A stretch of 64,000 nt of DNA from WJLY01 sp964399265 (lineage in GTDB: Bacteria > Joyebacterota > Joyebacteria > Joyebacterales > Joyebacteraceae): assembly GCA_964399265.1 (NCBI GenBank), contig CAYNQF010000002.1, positions 7,024-71,023 of the forward strand. The letters are read 5' to 3'. This document shows positions 7,308-16,430 of the stretch, in pieces (position 1 is the first letter of the stretch; each line of letters opens with the position of its first letter). The position numbers and the translations under genes were made by a program. The notes beneath the pieces were generated by a model that saw nothing but the letters and a program-made list of their open reading frames with translations, did not search any database and was not told where the DNA came from.

Positions 7308-9524
7308 ATGAACAACGACAGCAAGCGTCCGGTAATGGGCCCAGTTGACAAGCCCACCGCCAGCAGCGGCACGTCGAACCGGGACTGGTGGCCGAACCAG
7401 CTGAATCTCAAGATCCTGCACCAGCACTCGAGCCTGAGCGATCCGATGGGCGAGGCGTACAACTACGCCGAGGAGTTCAAGAAGCTCGACTTCGAGGCCC
7501 TGAAGAACGACCTCTACGCGCTGATGACCGACTCGCAGGATTGGTGGCCGGCCGACTACGGTCACTACGGCGGGCTCTTCATCCGGATGGCATGGCACAG
7601 CGCAGGCACATACCGAATGGGCGACGGCCGTGGCGGGGCAGGGCACGGCAATCAGCGATTCGCGCCCTTGAACAGCTGGCCTGACAACGTGAACCTCGAC
7701 AAGGCGCGCCGTCTGCTCTGGCCGATCAAGCAGAAGTACGGTAGGTCGATCTCATGGGGGGACCTCTTGATCCTCGCCGGCAACTGCGCCCTTGAGTCGA
7801 TGGGATTCAAGACCTTCGGCTTCGGCGGCGGGCGCGAGGATATCTGGGAACCGGAGGAGGATGTCTACTGGGGGGCCGAGACTGAGTGGCTGGCCACGAG
7901 TGACAAACCCGGGAGCCGCTACTCCGGCGACCGCGATCTCGAGAACCCCCTCGCCGCAGTGCAGATGGGCCTGATCTACGTGAACCCGGAAGGCCCCGAC
8001 GGCAACCCGGACCCGGTCGCCTCCGGTCGTGACGTCCGCGAGACCTTCGCACGCATGGCGATGAACGACGAAGAGACCGTCGCGCTCGTCGCCGGTGGGC
8101 ACACCTTCGGCAAGTGCCATGGCGCAGGCGATGCAGCGCTCGTCGGTCCGGCGCCCGAGGCAGCCGGCATCGAGGAGCAGGGACTCGGATGGAAGAGCAG
8201 CTTCGGCAGCGGCAAGGGCGGCGACGCGATCGGCAGCGGCATCGAGGGCGCCTGGAAGCCGAACCCGACCAAGTGGGACATGGGCTATCTGAGGATTCTG
8301 TTCAAGTACGAGTGGGAGCTGGTCAAGAGCCCCGCCGGCGCGCATCAATGGCTGGCCAAGGACGTGGCCGAAGAGGACATGGTCGTGGACGCCCACGACC
8401 CGACGAAAAAGCACCGGCCGATGATGACCACGGCGGATCTCTCGCTGCGCTTCGACCCCACATATGAACCGATCGCGCGGCGCTATCTGAAGAACCCCGA
8501 GGAGTTCGCGGACGCTTTCGCCCGGGCGTGGTTCAAGCTGACCCATCGCGACATGGGCCCGCGCTCGCGCTATCTCGGCCCGGAGGTCCCCGCGGAGGAG
8601 CTGATCTGGCAGGACCCGGTGCCCACGGTCGACCACAAGCTCGTCGACGCGAAGGACATCGCGGCCCTCAAGGACAAGATCCTTGCCTCAGGTCTGTCCG
8701 TCCGGGAACTGGTCTCCACCGCCTGGGCGTCGGCATCCACGTTCCGCGGCTCTGACAAGCGCGGCGGCGCCAACGGAGCGCGGATTCGTCTTGCGCCGCA
8801 GAAGGACTGGGAGGTCAACCAGCCGGCCGAGCTGAAGACCGTGCTCACGACCCTTGAGGGGATTCAGAAGGAGTTCAACAGCGCGCAGTCCGGTGGGAAG
8901 AAGGTCTCGCTCGCCGACCTGATCGTCCTGGGCGGCTGCGCGGGTGTCGAGCAGGCAGCCAGGAACGCCGGTCACGAGGCCACGGTTCCCTTCACGCCGG
9001 GCCGGACGGATGCGTCGCAGGAGCAGACCGATGTGGGGTCGTTCTCCGTGCTGGAACCGACGGCAGACGGGTTCCGCAACTACCAGAAGGCCAGGTACTC
9101 CGTGTCGGCGGAGGAACTGTTGGTCGACCGGGCGCAGCTCTTGACACTGACAGCTCCTGAGATGACGGTTCTCGTTGGTGGGATGCGTGTCCTCGATGCC
9201 AACTTCGGCCAATCCCAGCACGGTGTCTTCACGAAGCGTCCCGAGACGCTCACCAATGACTTCTTCGTGAATCTGCTCGACATGCGCACCACGTGGAAGG
9301 CGGGTTCGGGAGACGACGACGTGTTCGAGGGCCGCGACCGCTCGACGGGTGAACTCAAGTGGACCGGCACCCGTGTCGATCTCATCTTCGGGTCGAACTC
9401 CCAGCTCCGGGCCGTGGCGGAAGTCTACGCATGCGACGACTCCCAGGAGAAGTTCGTGAACGACTTCGTCGAGGCGTGGAACAAGGTGATGAACCTCGAT
9501 CGCTTTGATCTCGCCCGATCGTGA
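7308..9524 (+). CDS. katG: Catalase-peroxidase KatG
   Basis: This 738-residue bifunctional haem enzyme dismutates hydrogen peroxide and also works as a peroxidase. The distal triad R93-W96-H97 is in RMAWHSAGTYR and the proximal haem ligand is H265 in VAGGHTFGKCHG. The Met-Tyr-Trp adduct needed for catalase activity is complete (W96, Y224, M250, matching M. tuberculosis W107-Y229-M255 in spacing). Both the catalytic N-terminal and the inactive C-terminal peroxidase-like halves are present, at full family length. It has no signal peptide, so it is cytoplasmic. The ATG follows GAGAGGAGAG. Monocistronic, with no oxidative-stress regulator beside it. It shows the cell meets oxygen or peroxide. Confidence 0.98.
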   Translation: MNNDSKRPVMGPVDKPTASSGTSNRDWWPNQLNLKILHQHSSLSDPMGEAYNYAEEFKKLDFEALKNDLYALMTDSQDWWPADYGHYGGLFIRMAWHSAGTYRMGDGRGGAGHGNQRFAPLNSWPDNVNLDKARRLLWPIKQKYGRSISWGDLLILAGNCALESMGFKTFGFGGGREDIWEPEEDVYWGAETEWLATSDKPGSRYSGDRDLENPLAAVQMGLIYVNPEGPDGNPDPVASGRDVRETFARMAMNDEETVALVAGGHTFGKCHGAGDAALVGPAPEAAGIEEQGLGWKSSFGSGKGGDAIGSGIEGAWKPNPTKWDMGYLRILFKYEWELVKSPAGAHQWLAKDVAEEDMVVDAHDPTKKHRPMMTTADLSLRFDPTYEPIARRYLKNPEEFADAFARAWFKLTHRDMGPRSRYLGPEVPAEELIWQDPVPTVDHKLVDAKDIAALKDKILASGLSVRELVSTAWASASTFRGSDKRGGANGARIRLAPQKDWEVNQPAELKTVLTTLEGIQKEFNSAQSGGKKVSLADLIVLGGCAGVEQAARNAGHEATVPFTPGRTDASQEQTDVGSFSVLEPTADGFRNYQKARYSVSAEELLVDRAQLLTLTAPEMTVLVGGMRVLDANFGQSQHGVFTKRPETLTNDFFVNLLDMRTTWKAGSGDDDVFEGRDRSTGELKWTGTRVDLIFGSNSQLRAVAEVYACDDSQEKFVNDFVEAWNKVMNLDRFDLARS

Positions 9525-9624
9525 CATGGACGTCCAGGCCCGGGCGTGGCGCCGGGGAGCGATCAAGGCGCTGCGCAGTTGGCCCGTCGCCTGACGGAAC
9601 CGTCGAGGGTTCCCGGTCACAAGT

Positions 9625-9685
9625 TCGAATACCGTCCACCGCGGGGAGCCATAGAAGCGGGGCCTGGCGATGACGTCAGGTCCCG
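9625..9685 (+). repeat. tRNA 3'-end-like repeat with hairpin, copy C
   Basis: TTCGAATACCGTCCACCG and GGGGAGCCATAGAAG are followed by a 12-bp hairpin at 9658-9685 (CGGGGCCTGGCG, loop ATGA, CGTCAGGTCCCG). The hairpin is a diverged version of the tRNA-Asn terminator at 1816. It lies about 100 nt after katG. Confidence 0.65.
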
Positions 9686-9757
9686 TGTTCAGTTGGACGT
9701 CCGTCACGTCCCTGGGGGCGGCCAACGCTCGGATATCGTCCATTGGCGGGCGCTTTG

Positions 9758-9786
9758 TTGACATAGTGTTCAGTCTGTGGTATCGT
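9758..9786 (+). promoter_or_regulatory. Promoter of the 9941-13013 operon
   Basis: TTGACA (9758-9763), 17 bp, TATCGT (9781-9786). This gives a leader of about 150 nt in which I see no other gene. Confidence 0.75.
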
Positions 9787-9940
9787 AGAGTGAAGGCAAG
9801 AACCCCGGGGCTGAGCGAGCGATCGCTGATCGCTCGGCCCCGGTTGCGCGCCGCGCAGGTCCCGCCTGCGGGGCACATGGCAGGTCTGCACCGGCCCAGT
9901 GGACTCGGTGGAGATCTCCCACACGGAAGGAGACAGCCTG

Positions 9941-10459
9941 ATGAGCCTGCCTCGCAGTTCGTTGAGCCTCCTGCTTGTCATCTTCGTCGCGACCTCGGCC
10001 GCAGCCGACTACGTCATCGAAGAGAGCGTGGTGGCGTCCGGTGGAGGAGCGGGTGCCGGAGGCAGCTACTCGCTGCTGGGGACAGTCGGCCAGCCGGTGA
10101 TCGGGACCGCGTTGTCCGCGACGAACACGGCGGAGATCGGATTCTGGTACCAGCCCGGCTGGATACTGACCGGCATCACAGATCCAGACGGACCGCTCGC
10201 CTTCCGCATGAACCAGAACGCTCCCAATCCGTTCAACCCCGTGACCACACTGAGCTACTCCGTCGCCGCCAGGACTCACGTGACCATCTCTGTCTACAAC
10301 GTGTCCGGCAGGCTCGTGAAGACGCTGGTCGACGAGAGCAAGGAGGCGGGGAGGTTTGAGACCGTACTGGACGCCCGCGGTCTGACGAGCGGGGTCTACT
10401 TCGCCCGCATGACCGCCGGTGACTTCGTTGAGACAACCAAGATGGTTCTGCTGAAGTAA
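9941..10459 (+). CDS. Small exported protein with FlgD/T9SS-like C-terminal domain
   Basis: This 172-residue protein starts at the ATG at 9941 after GGAAGGAG. It is almost only a signal peptide (MSLPRSSLSLLLVIFVATSAAA), a short beta-rich segment with Gly repeats (GGGAGAGGSYSLLGTVGQP) and the sorting-type domain (NAPNPFNPVTTLSYS through ASGVY-like TSGVYFARM to KMVLLK). No enzymatic motif is visible. It is the first gene of a two-gene operon with the fibre-like protein, 31 nt apart. It may be a minimal surface subunit or a partner of the fibre. I do not recognise the N-terminal segment beyond noting that similar short domains occur beside this tail. Confidence 0.82.
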   Translation: MSLPRSSLSLLLVIFVATSAAADYVIEESVVASGGGAGAGGSYSLLGTVGQPVIGTALSATNTAEIGFWYQPGWILTGITDPDGPLAFRMNQNAPNPFNPVTTLSYSVAARTHVTISVYNVSGRLVKTLVDESKEAGRFETVLDARGLTSGVYFARMTAGDFVETTKMVLLK

Positions 10460-10490
10460 CGTTGGGGCGGACGCCCCGGAGGGATCTCCG

Positions 10491-13013
10491 ATGCGCGCGA
10501 TCTCTGCTGTCCTGTCTCTCCTGTTCATCCTGGCCGCCTGCACCGCCGAGGCCCAGATCCCCTCGACGATAAGCTACCAGGGCGTGTTGAACGACGACAC
10601 CGGGACACCCGTCCCGGATGGTGATTACGACATGACATTCAGGATCTACAACGTGGCCACAGGCGGAAGCAACCTGTGGCATGAGGCCCAGACCGTGCCG
10701 GTGGCGGGTGGCATATTCAACGCGCAGCTCGGCGCCGCGACGCCGCTGGATGACTTGCTGGAGTTCGACGAGCCCTACTACCTGAGCGTGGAGATTGGCC
10801 ACAACGGGGAGATGACTCCCCGGAACCCGCTGACCACGACGCCCTACGCGTTCCGCGCGGCCGTTGCTGAGTCGCTGGACGGCGTCATTCCCCCCGACAC
10901 CGACTGGGTTGAGTCGGGCGGTAACGTCTACCGGCTGACCGGCAACGTTGGTATCGGCACGAGCGATCCGTCGAAGCAGCTTGACGTCGTCGGCGATGCC
11001 GCGATCCTGGGCAACCTGAAGGTGATAGGCGACGTGGACATGCAGTCGGTGGAGATGAACCCTGGCGCTTCCGACGGATACGTTCTCACGTCCGACGCGA
11101 GCGGCAACGGCACGTGGCAGCCGGTTGCCGGTGTGGCGGTGCCGGGGAGCGACACCCAGGTGCTCTACAACGACGGCGGCAGCCTGGGCGCTGCCGGTCT
11201 GTACTACGACGATGTCAACGGGCGGCTCGGCGTAGGAGTGGCCGCGCCGATTCGGACGCTTGACATCGGAACGGGGGACCTCATCGCCGGCGAGATCTCC
11301 GCATTGAGCAGCGTGGGGACGGGCACGCTCGAGGACGACGGCTCAGGAGAGCTCGACATCAACTCCTGGCAGATCAACCTGAACGGTCGCGCGGTCATCG
11401 CCGGGCAGCCAAGCTACGATCCGGATCTCGACGTTACGGGCGTGACTGAGACCGACGGGTTCAGGCTCACGACTTCGCCTTCGGCGGGATTTGTGCTGAC
11501 CTCCGACGCGAGCGGCAACGGCACGTGGCAGGCGCCGTCGGAGGTCACGGTGCCGGGCAGCGACGCCCAGATGCTCTACAACGACGGGGGAGACTTCGGT
11601 GCTGCGGGCGTCTACTACGATGACGTCAACGGCAGGCTAGGTGTCGGTGTGGCGTCGCCCACAAGGACTCTCGATGTGGGGCAGAGCGGGGACATTCATT
11701 GCGGCGGCCTGCTCGCGGATGGAGGCGTGTTCACGACCTCCCTGGCGCCAGCGGCGACAGCTGACCTCGACGTCACCCACGGGAGAACGGAGTTCTCGGG
11801 ACGGGTCGGCATTAAGACCCTTCCTGGAACGGGCGTTGATCTCGACGTCATGGGCCTGACGCGGACCCAGACCTTCAGACTGACGACCTCGCCGACAGCG
11901 GGCCACGTTCTCACCTCGGACGCCACCGGCAACGGCACGTGGCAGGCGCCGCCTGAGGTGACGGTGCCCGGCAGCGACACGCAGATGCTCTACAACGACG
12001 GGGGTGACTTCGGAGCCGCCGGCGTCTACTACGATGACGCCAACGGCAGGCTGGGCATCGGTGTAGCGTCCCCCGCCTACTCTCTCGACACCGGCGCAGG
12101 CGGCTGGATGCGCTCCGGCGATGTGCGCGCGGAAACTGCAGTTCATACGAACACGCTTATGTCGACGGGGAGCAACCCCGACCTGACCGTAATGCACAAC
12201 AGGACGCTGGTGACGGGCCAGCTCGGGGTGGGCGGTGCAACGCCGGGGGTCGGCACCTCCCTCGAGGTCGACGGGCTCACGCAGACCGACGAGTTCAGAC
12301 TGACGACCTCGCCGTCCGACGGCTACGTCCTGACCTCGGACGCAAGCGGCAACGGCACATGGCAGGCAGTTCCCGTGGAGCTGACGACGGACTCGGTCAC
12401 TGCGGTGCACATCGCGGCGAACGCCGTCGGCACCGACGAGCTCGCGACGGACTCAGTCGGCTCGAGCAATATACAGCACAACGCCGTCACCGCGGACGAG
12501 ATCCTGGACGGCGCGGTGGGCGCTGCTGAGATCGGGACCGACGCCGTCGGCACCGATGAGATCATGTGGAACGGCGTCGACTCGGATGAGATCGCGACGG
12601 ACGCAGTGGGCGAGGACGAGATCGCCTACGGCGCCGTTGGCCGTGACGAGCTGGCCGAGACGTTCAAGTCCGCGTACGTGAACGTGAACACCTACAACTC
12701 AGGCGAGTACATCTGGCACCAGTCGTACTGGACGAAGGGAACGCCGCTCATCCAGACAACAGGCACGTCACGCCAGATCCAGATCATCGACACTGCCAGC
12801 TCCGGCACGGTCAACGTGCTGGTCACGGTCAACGGCTCGGTGCTGGTCAGTACGACGGCGCCGTACACGCTGAACATGACATCGACGGGCTCCGCGTACG
12901 ACATCTACGTCTACCCGGCCAACTCCCTGGTCAAGTGGTTCGTGCACTTCGAGGGGACCATCCTGTCGAACTATCGCGTGGTCGGAATTGTCCAGGCAGG
13001 AGGAGGCCACTAG
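10491..13013 (+). CDS. Exported fibre-like repeat protein
   Basis: This 840-residue exported protein has a signal sequence ending in ILAACTAEAQ. LAAC could be a lipobox, or cleavage could occur after AEA. An N-terminal beta domain (SYQGVLNDDTG, DYDMTFRIYN, NPLTTTPYAF) precedes about 3.5 repeats of some 135 residues, each containing LTSDASGNGTWQ, VPGS, LYNDGG and YYDD.NGRLG.GVA.P. This is the architecture of phage tail-fibre-like and surface-fibre proteins. Residues about 645-725 form roughly eight 10-residue repeats (x-DEI-xxx-AVG). It ends in a beta domain without the FlgD-like tail. The start is ATG after CGGAGGG. It is likely displayed on the cell surface; binding partner unknown. Confidence 0.8.
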   Translation: MRAISAVLSLLFILAACTAEAQIPSTISYQGVLNDDTGTPVPDGDYDMTFRIYNVATGGSNLWHEAQTVPVAGGIFNAQLGAATPLDDLLEFDEPYYLSVEIGHNGEMTPRNPLTTTPYAFRAAVAESLDGVIPPDTDWVESGGNVYRLTGNVGIGTSDPSKQLDVVGDAAILGNLKVIGDVDMQSVEMNPGASDGYVLTSDASGNGTWQPVAGVAVPGSDTQVLYNDGGSLGAAGLYYDDVNGRLGVGVAAPIRTLDIGTGDLIAGEISALSSVGTGTLEDDGSGELDINSWQINLNGRAVIAGQPSYDPDLDVTGVTETDGFRLTTSPSAGFVLTSDASGNGTWQAPSEVTVPGSDAQMLYNDGGDFGAAGVYYDDVNGRLGVGVASPTRTLDVGQSGDIHCGGLLADGGVFTTSLAPAATADLDVTHGRTEFSGRVGIKTLPGTGVDLDVMGLTRTQTFRLTTSPTAGHVLTSDATGNGTWQAPPEVTVPGSDTQMLYNDGGDFGAAGVYYDDANGRLGIGVASPAYSLDTGAGGWMRSGDVRAETAVHTNTLMSTGSNPDLTVMHNRTLVTGQLGVGGATPGVGTSLEVDGLTQTDEFRLTTSPSDGYVLTSDASGNGTWQAVPVELTTDSVTAVHIAANAVGTDELATDSVGSSNIQHNAVTADEILDGAVGAAEIGTDAVGTDEIMWNGVDSDEIATDAVGEDEIAYGAVGRDELAETFKSAYVNVNTYNSGEYIWHQSYWTKGTPLIQTTGTSRQIQIIDTASSGTVNVLVTVNGSVLVSTTAPYTLNMTSTGSAYDIYVYPANSLVKWFVHFEGTILSNYRVVGIVQAGGGH

Positions 13014-13026
13014 CGTTCCGTCCTGT

Positions 13027-13092
13027 GGTTCGAATCCCGTCCACCACGAGGAGCCGGCATAGGAGGCCCGGTCCATGAGGACCGGGCCTCCT
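13027..13092 (+). repeat. tRNA 3'-end-like repeat with terminator hairpin, copy D
   Basis: GGTTCGAATCCCGTCCACCA then CGAGGAGCC is the best copy of the repeat and shares GTTCGA, TCC and CGAGGAGCC with the real tRNA-Asn 3' end. A perfect 14-bp hairpin follows at 13061-13092 (AGGAGGCCCGGTCC, loop ATGA). It lies just after the operon stop and serves as a likely terminator. Confidence 0.75.
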
Positions 13093-13109
13093 CGCGGCTG
13101 CGCTCGATT

Positions 13110-15302
13110 GTGGCCGCAGGGCACAACGCGTATGCTGCGAGAACCCCCTCAGGGCGCTCCATCCGCAGGCTGTCCACCGCGGGACTCGCGGCGATGCCGC
13201 TGCTTCTCATTGCCTTCTGTTCTCTTTCGGCAACCGGCACCGCGAACGAATACGTCGAGGACTTCACTTCCAGGACGTTCTGCGACACGCTCAACACGAC
13301 TGCATTCTGGGATACCGCGATGGGGAAGCTGCGGCTCCGGCCCTTCAGCGTGTCCATGGAGGGAGGATGTCTCACCTACGACAGCGCGCGGGATGTCGCG
13401 GTCGAGGGCGTCTACGTGCTCGACGTTGCCAATCCGAGCACCCCTGTTCTCGTGGACAGCTACGACACCTCCGGCTACGCGGTGGCCGCGGCTCCCGATG
13501 GAGAGCATGTTCTCGTTGCCGACCACGACTCAGGACTCGTCGCGCTGCGCGTCAGGGAGTCGACACGTCCGTTCCTCGTGTGTAGCGACGAAGGTTCGAA
13601 CGAAGCCCACTGCATCACCTTGTCCGGCGACTACGCCTACGTGGCGAACGTGATCAATGGTCTTGTGGTAGTCGACATATCGGATCCCACGAACCCGACT
13701 CAGGTGGGAACGTGCGACCCGGCTCCCTACGTGATGGACGTGGACACAAGCGGGGACTTCGCCTACCTGGCATGTCGTGAGGACGGGCTGCACGTTGTGG
13801 ACATCGAAGACCCTACGAATCCCGTTGCGCTCGGTGGGGTCTCGGGCCTGGGGTGGGCTCAGACTGTGTCGGTGATCGGCGAGCTGGCCTACGTGGCGTG
13901 CGACACCTCTGGAATCAAGGTTGTGGACGTCAGCGATCCTGAGAACCCAGTGCTCCTGAGCGGCCACAACACACCGGGAGCCGGTGAGCACATCGCGGTC
14001 GAAGGAGACTACGCGTTCGTCGCGGACGGGGCTGCCGGCGTGCACGTCTTCGAAGTCTACCAGCGCCAGTTCGATGCCCGCGCGAACCTTGCCCAGTCCC
14101 TGCCTGTCGGAATCGCAGGACTGGGCGTCTACGGAGCGCGATTGAACACGGTGCAGGCCGACTCGATACTGTGGGAGATGAGCGCTGATGGGGGAGGTCA
14201 CTGGGAGGCCATTACCCCTGATGGTGAGTGGGTCTACTTCCTGCGGCCTGGCGGCGACCTTCTCTGGAGATCGACCCACACGTATCTCGGCGGCCACGTC
14301 GATCCTTCCTGCACGAGCCTGACGATCGGCACGCTCTACGAGTGCCCCATTCTCACGGCTGTCTCGGACATCCCGGATGATCAAGGTCGGCAGGTCCGCT
14401 TGTCCTGGGCCAGGAGCGCGTACGACGTGACGGGGAGCATCGCGCCTATCCTCGAGTACTCCGTCTTCAGGAGGATCACGGAAACGCGTGAGCCACAGGT
14501 CGGCCTCGGGCAGGATGCTCGCTACCCTCCAGGCGACTGGGACTACGTTGTGAGCGTCCCGGCGTACCTGGAGGACGGCTATTCGGTCGTCGTACCGACG
14601 TTAACCGATTCAACGAGCGCGGGGGGGATGGGGTACTCCGTGTTCTTCGTGCGGGCTGCCACAGCCACCCCTGGTCTCTTCTTTGACGCACCTCCCGACA
14701 GCGGATACTCCGTCGACAACCTTGCGCCATCGGTTCCGACCGGGCTCGGGGTCGACTATGGCGCGACCGAGAACGAGCTGGCGTGGGAGGAGTGCGAGGA
14801 CGATGACTTCCAGTACTTCCGGATCTACAGGAGCACGGATCCCGAGTTCACTCCCGCTTCGGAGAACCTAGTGCACATGACGGTCGACACGGGGTGGGTC
14901 GATCCAGTCTCGGAGGGCTGGCAGTACTACTACAAGGTCAGTGCTGTCGATTTCTCCGGCAATGAGAGTGACGCGGCTTCGCCGGAGACGGTGACGGGCG
15001 TCGATGATTCCTCGATGCCGAGCCGATATGCCCTCTACCAGAACGTGCCCAACCCGCTGAACCCGACGACGACCATCAGCTACGACGTGCCGGCCAATGG
15101 CGGCCACGTATCGCTCGACATTTTCGATGTGCGAGGTCGACTGGTACGGCGTTTGGTGGATGGCTACGTCGAAGGTGGACGAAGGACGGCGGTGTGGGAC
15201 GGACGCGATGACGGCGGCGACCGAGTGGCATCGGGCGTCTACTACTACCGACTGAGTGCGCCGGGGTACGAGAGAATGCTCAAGATGACGGTGCTGAAGT
15301 AA
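13110..15302 (+). CDS. Exported LVIVD-repeat beta-propeller with sorting tail
   Basis: A secreted protein of about 730 residues. The N-terminus RRLSTAGLAAMPLLLIAFCSLSATGTA is a signal peptide. The start is uncertain because neither the GTG at 13110 nor the ATG at 13194 has a clear ribosome site; the charged n-region favours the upstream start. Residues about 60-310 contain six LVIVD-type repeats (VVVDISDPTNP, HVVDIEDPTNP, KVVDVSDPENP), a predicted beta-propeller. A middle beta region leads to a fibronectin-like segment (NLAPSVPTGLGVDYG to YYYKVSAVDFSGNES). The FlgD/T9SS-like tail closes it (NVPNPLNPTTTISY to KMTVLK). No catalytic motif; probably a surface binding protein. Confidence 0.82.
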   Translation: MAAGHNAYAARTPSGRSIRRLSTAGLAAMPLLLIAFCSLSATGTANEYVEDFTSRTFCDTLNTTAFWDTAMGKLRLRPFSVSMEGGCLTYDSARDVAVEGVYVLDVANPSTPVLVDSYDTSGYAVAAAPDGEHVLVADHDSGLVALRVRESTRPFLVCSDEGSNEAHCITLSGDYAYVANVINGLVVVDISDPTNPTQVGTCDPAPYVMDVDTSGDFAYLACREDGLHVVDIEDPTNPVALGGVSGLGWAQTVSVIGELAYVACDTSGIKVVDVSDPENPVLLSGHNTPGAGEHIAVEGDYAFVADGAAGVHVFEVYQRQFDARANLAQSLPVGIAGLGVYGARLNTVQADSILWEMSADGGGHWEAITPDGEWVYFLRPGGDLLWRSTHTYLGGHVDPSCTSLTIGTLYECPILTAVSDIPDDQGRQVRLSWARSAYDVTGSIAPILEYSVFRRITETREPQVGLGQDARYPPGDWDYVVSVPAYLEDGYSVVVPTLTDSTSAGGMGYSVFFVRAATATPGLFFDAPPDSGYSVDNLAPSVPTGLGVDYGATENELAWEECEDDDFQYFRIYRSTDPEFTPASENLVHMTVDTGWVDPVSEGWQYYYKVSAVDFSGNESDAASPETVTGVDDSSMPSRYALYQNVPNPLNPTTTISYDVPANGGHVSLDIFDVRGRLVRRLVDGYVEGGRRTAVWDGRDDGGDRVASGVYYYRLSAPGYERMLKMTVLK

Positions 15303-15456
15303 TGCGGTCATGACCAGAGGTGAGGCGAGGTTCCCGATCCGAAAGGACCGGGCCTTCCGCGTGTTTGGCGCTCTAGTCGAACCTGGCGATTGAGAGACTT
15401 GGTGCAATCCCCGCTTGTCTCCGTGACCGCGGAGCCGCAGGCCGTCTCCAAGCAAC

Positions 15457-15491
15457 GAAAACCCCCGCCGCTCGGAGAACGGCGGGGGTCT
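15457..15491 (-). terminator. Terminator of the lamin-tail-like gene
   Basis: On the minus strand a perfect 10-bp stem (ACCCCCGCCG with CGGCGGGGGT, 9-nt loop) is followed by TTTT, 20 nt beyond the stop codon. Confidence 0.85.
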
Positions 15492-15510
15492 CATCTTCTA
15501 CAGGATGCGT

Positions 15511-16152
15511 CTAGCGGTACAGCGACTTCACCATTCCCCAGGTCGACGACTCGACCGGAGAGGCGCCGGCGCACTCGTAGGTGCCAAGCGGGAACGGAGT
15601 GGCGGCCGTCGCGTTCGTGGTCTCGTTGTCGAGCGCGTTAGTGCCGCTGTAGATCCAGTTCTCGAGAACGAACGTCGAGCCATCAGGACCGGTGCCGTTG
15701 ACCCGGTAAACCCAACCGTCCAGGTAGTCCCAGGCCGTTCCCGTGCCGTCGACGTTGATGTCGCCGAACACGTCCACGACGCTGCCGTTCATGAACAGCT
15801 CTATGGCGTCGTCGCCGTTGATGTTCGGGGCGTTGGCGTCGGTGTAGTCCGGGGCGAAGCCGAAGAACGCGGTGAATGCGTCCACGTCGTACGAAACATA
15901 GATGTACTGGCCCGCGACCGCGGAGTCGGCCGGGAAGGTGAACTCCTCGCCGTCCGTGCCGCCGCCGTTGTTGGCGGACCCGAGCCCGTAGATCGAGAGG
16001 TCGGCGATGTCGGCGCAGGCGACCACCTCGATCGCCTTCGGGATCCCGCCCGTGAGCGGACCGTCGACCACGCCGGTTATGACGAGGTCGGAAGCGCCGG
16101 CGCCCGTGGCGGCCAGCGAGAGCACTACGGCTATCATGACCAACTGTCTCAC
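15511..16152 (-). CDS. Exported lamin-tail-like protein ending in a WGxVKxxYR tail
   Basis: This 213-residue exported protein has signal peptide MRQLVMIAVVLSLAATGAGA and then a single lamin-tail/LTD-like beta domain, recognisable from DLVITGVVDGPL, PKAIEVV, YGLGSANNGGG and NGDDAIELF. The same domain decorates extracellular nucleases in marine bacteria. No nuclease is fused here. The protein stops with ASPVESSTWGMVKSLYR, nearly the same tail as the proteins ending at 23394 and 29509. The start is GTG after AGGAGGATCCT. Monocistronic. It may be a surface adhesin or structural protein; function unknown. Confidence 0.85.
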   Translation of the reverse strand: MRQLVMIAVVLSLAATGAGASDLVITGVVDGPLTGGIPKAIEVVACADIADLSIYGLGSANNGGGTDGEEFTFPADSAVAGQYIYVSYDVDAFTAFFGFAPDYTDANAPNINGDDAIELFMNGSVVDVFGDINVDGTGTAWDYLDGWVYRVNGTGPDGSTFVLENWIYSGTNALDNETTNATAATPFPLGTYECAGASPVESSTWGMVKSLYR

Positions 16153-16197
16153 AGGATCCTCCTATGTGAGAGGTAGTAGAACCTACGCACTTGACAT

Positions 16198-16227
16198 ATT
16201 GTACCACATAAGTGACAGGACACGCAA
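16198..16227 (-). promoter_or_regulatory. Promoter of the lamin-tail-like gene
   Basis: On the minus strand, TTGCGT (16227-16222), 18 bp, TACAAT (16203-16198), ending about 46 bp before the GTG start. Confidence 0.6.
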
Positions 16228-16254
16228 GAGCTGGGATGGTGCGAGACCTGTTCA

Positions 16255-16278
16255 GAAGGCCCCAGTGGCCGGGCCTTC
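16255..16278. terminator. Hairpin GAAGGCCC/GGGCCTTC
   Basis: A perfect 8-bp stem with an 8-nt loop, lying downstream of the dienelactone hydrolase gene on the minus strand. It lacks a U-tract, but its sequence resembles the stems of the tRNA-like repeats. Confidence 0.45.
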
Positions 16279-16364
16279 CAGGTGATGGCGCGTGCAAGGG
16301 GGGAGGCGAGGCTCGTGACGACTGACATAGCGAGGAGCACCGCGGTCGACACGATTGGCCCGGG

Positions 16365-16430
16365 CCCATCGCCAGGTCCGGACCTATCGCAAGGCCCAGA
16401 CCTATCGCTCGCCGCAGGCCTATCGCCTCA
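16365..16430. repeat. 18-bp tandem repeat, about 3.5 units
   Basis: CC(C/T)ATCGC recurs at 16365, 16383, 16401 and 16419, an exact 18-bp period. The last unit runs into the stop codon of the dienelactone hydrolase gene at 16428-16430. Confidence 0.75.

Noticed and set aside
4381..13092. Possible functional tRNA genes at the four tRNA-like tails
   Set aside because: T-stems do not pair, no D or anticodon arms fold, and no matching 5' acceptor strand is present.
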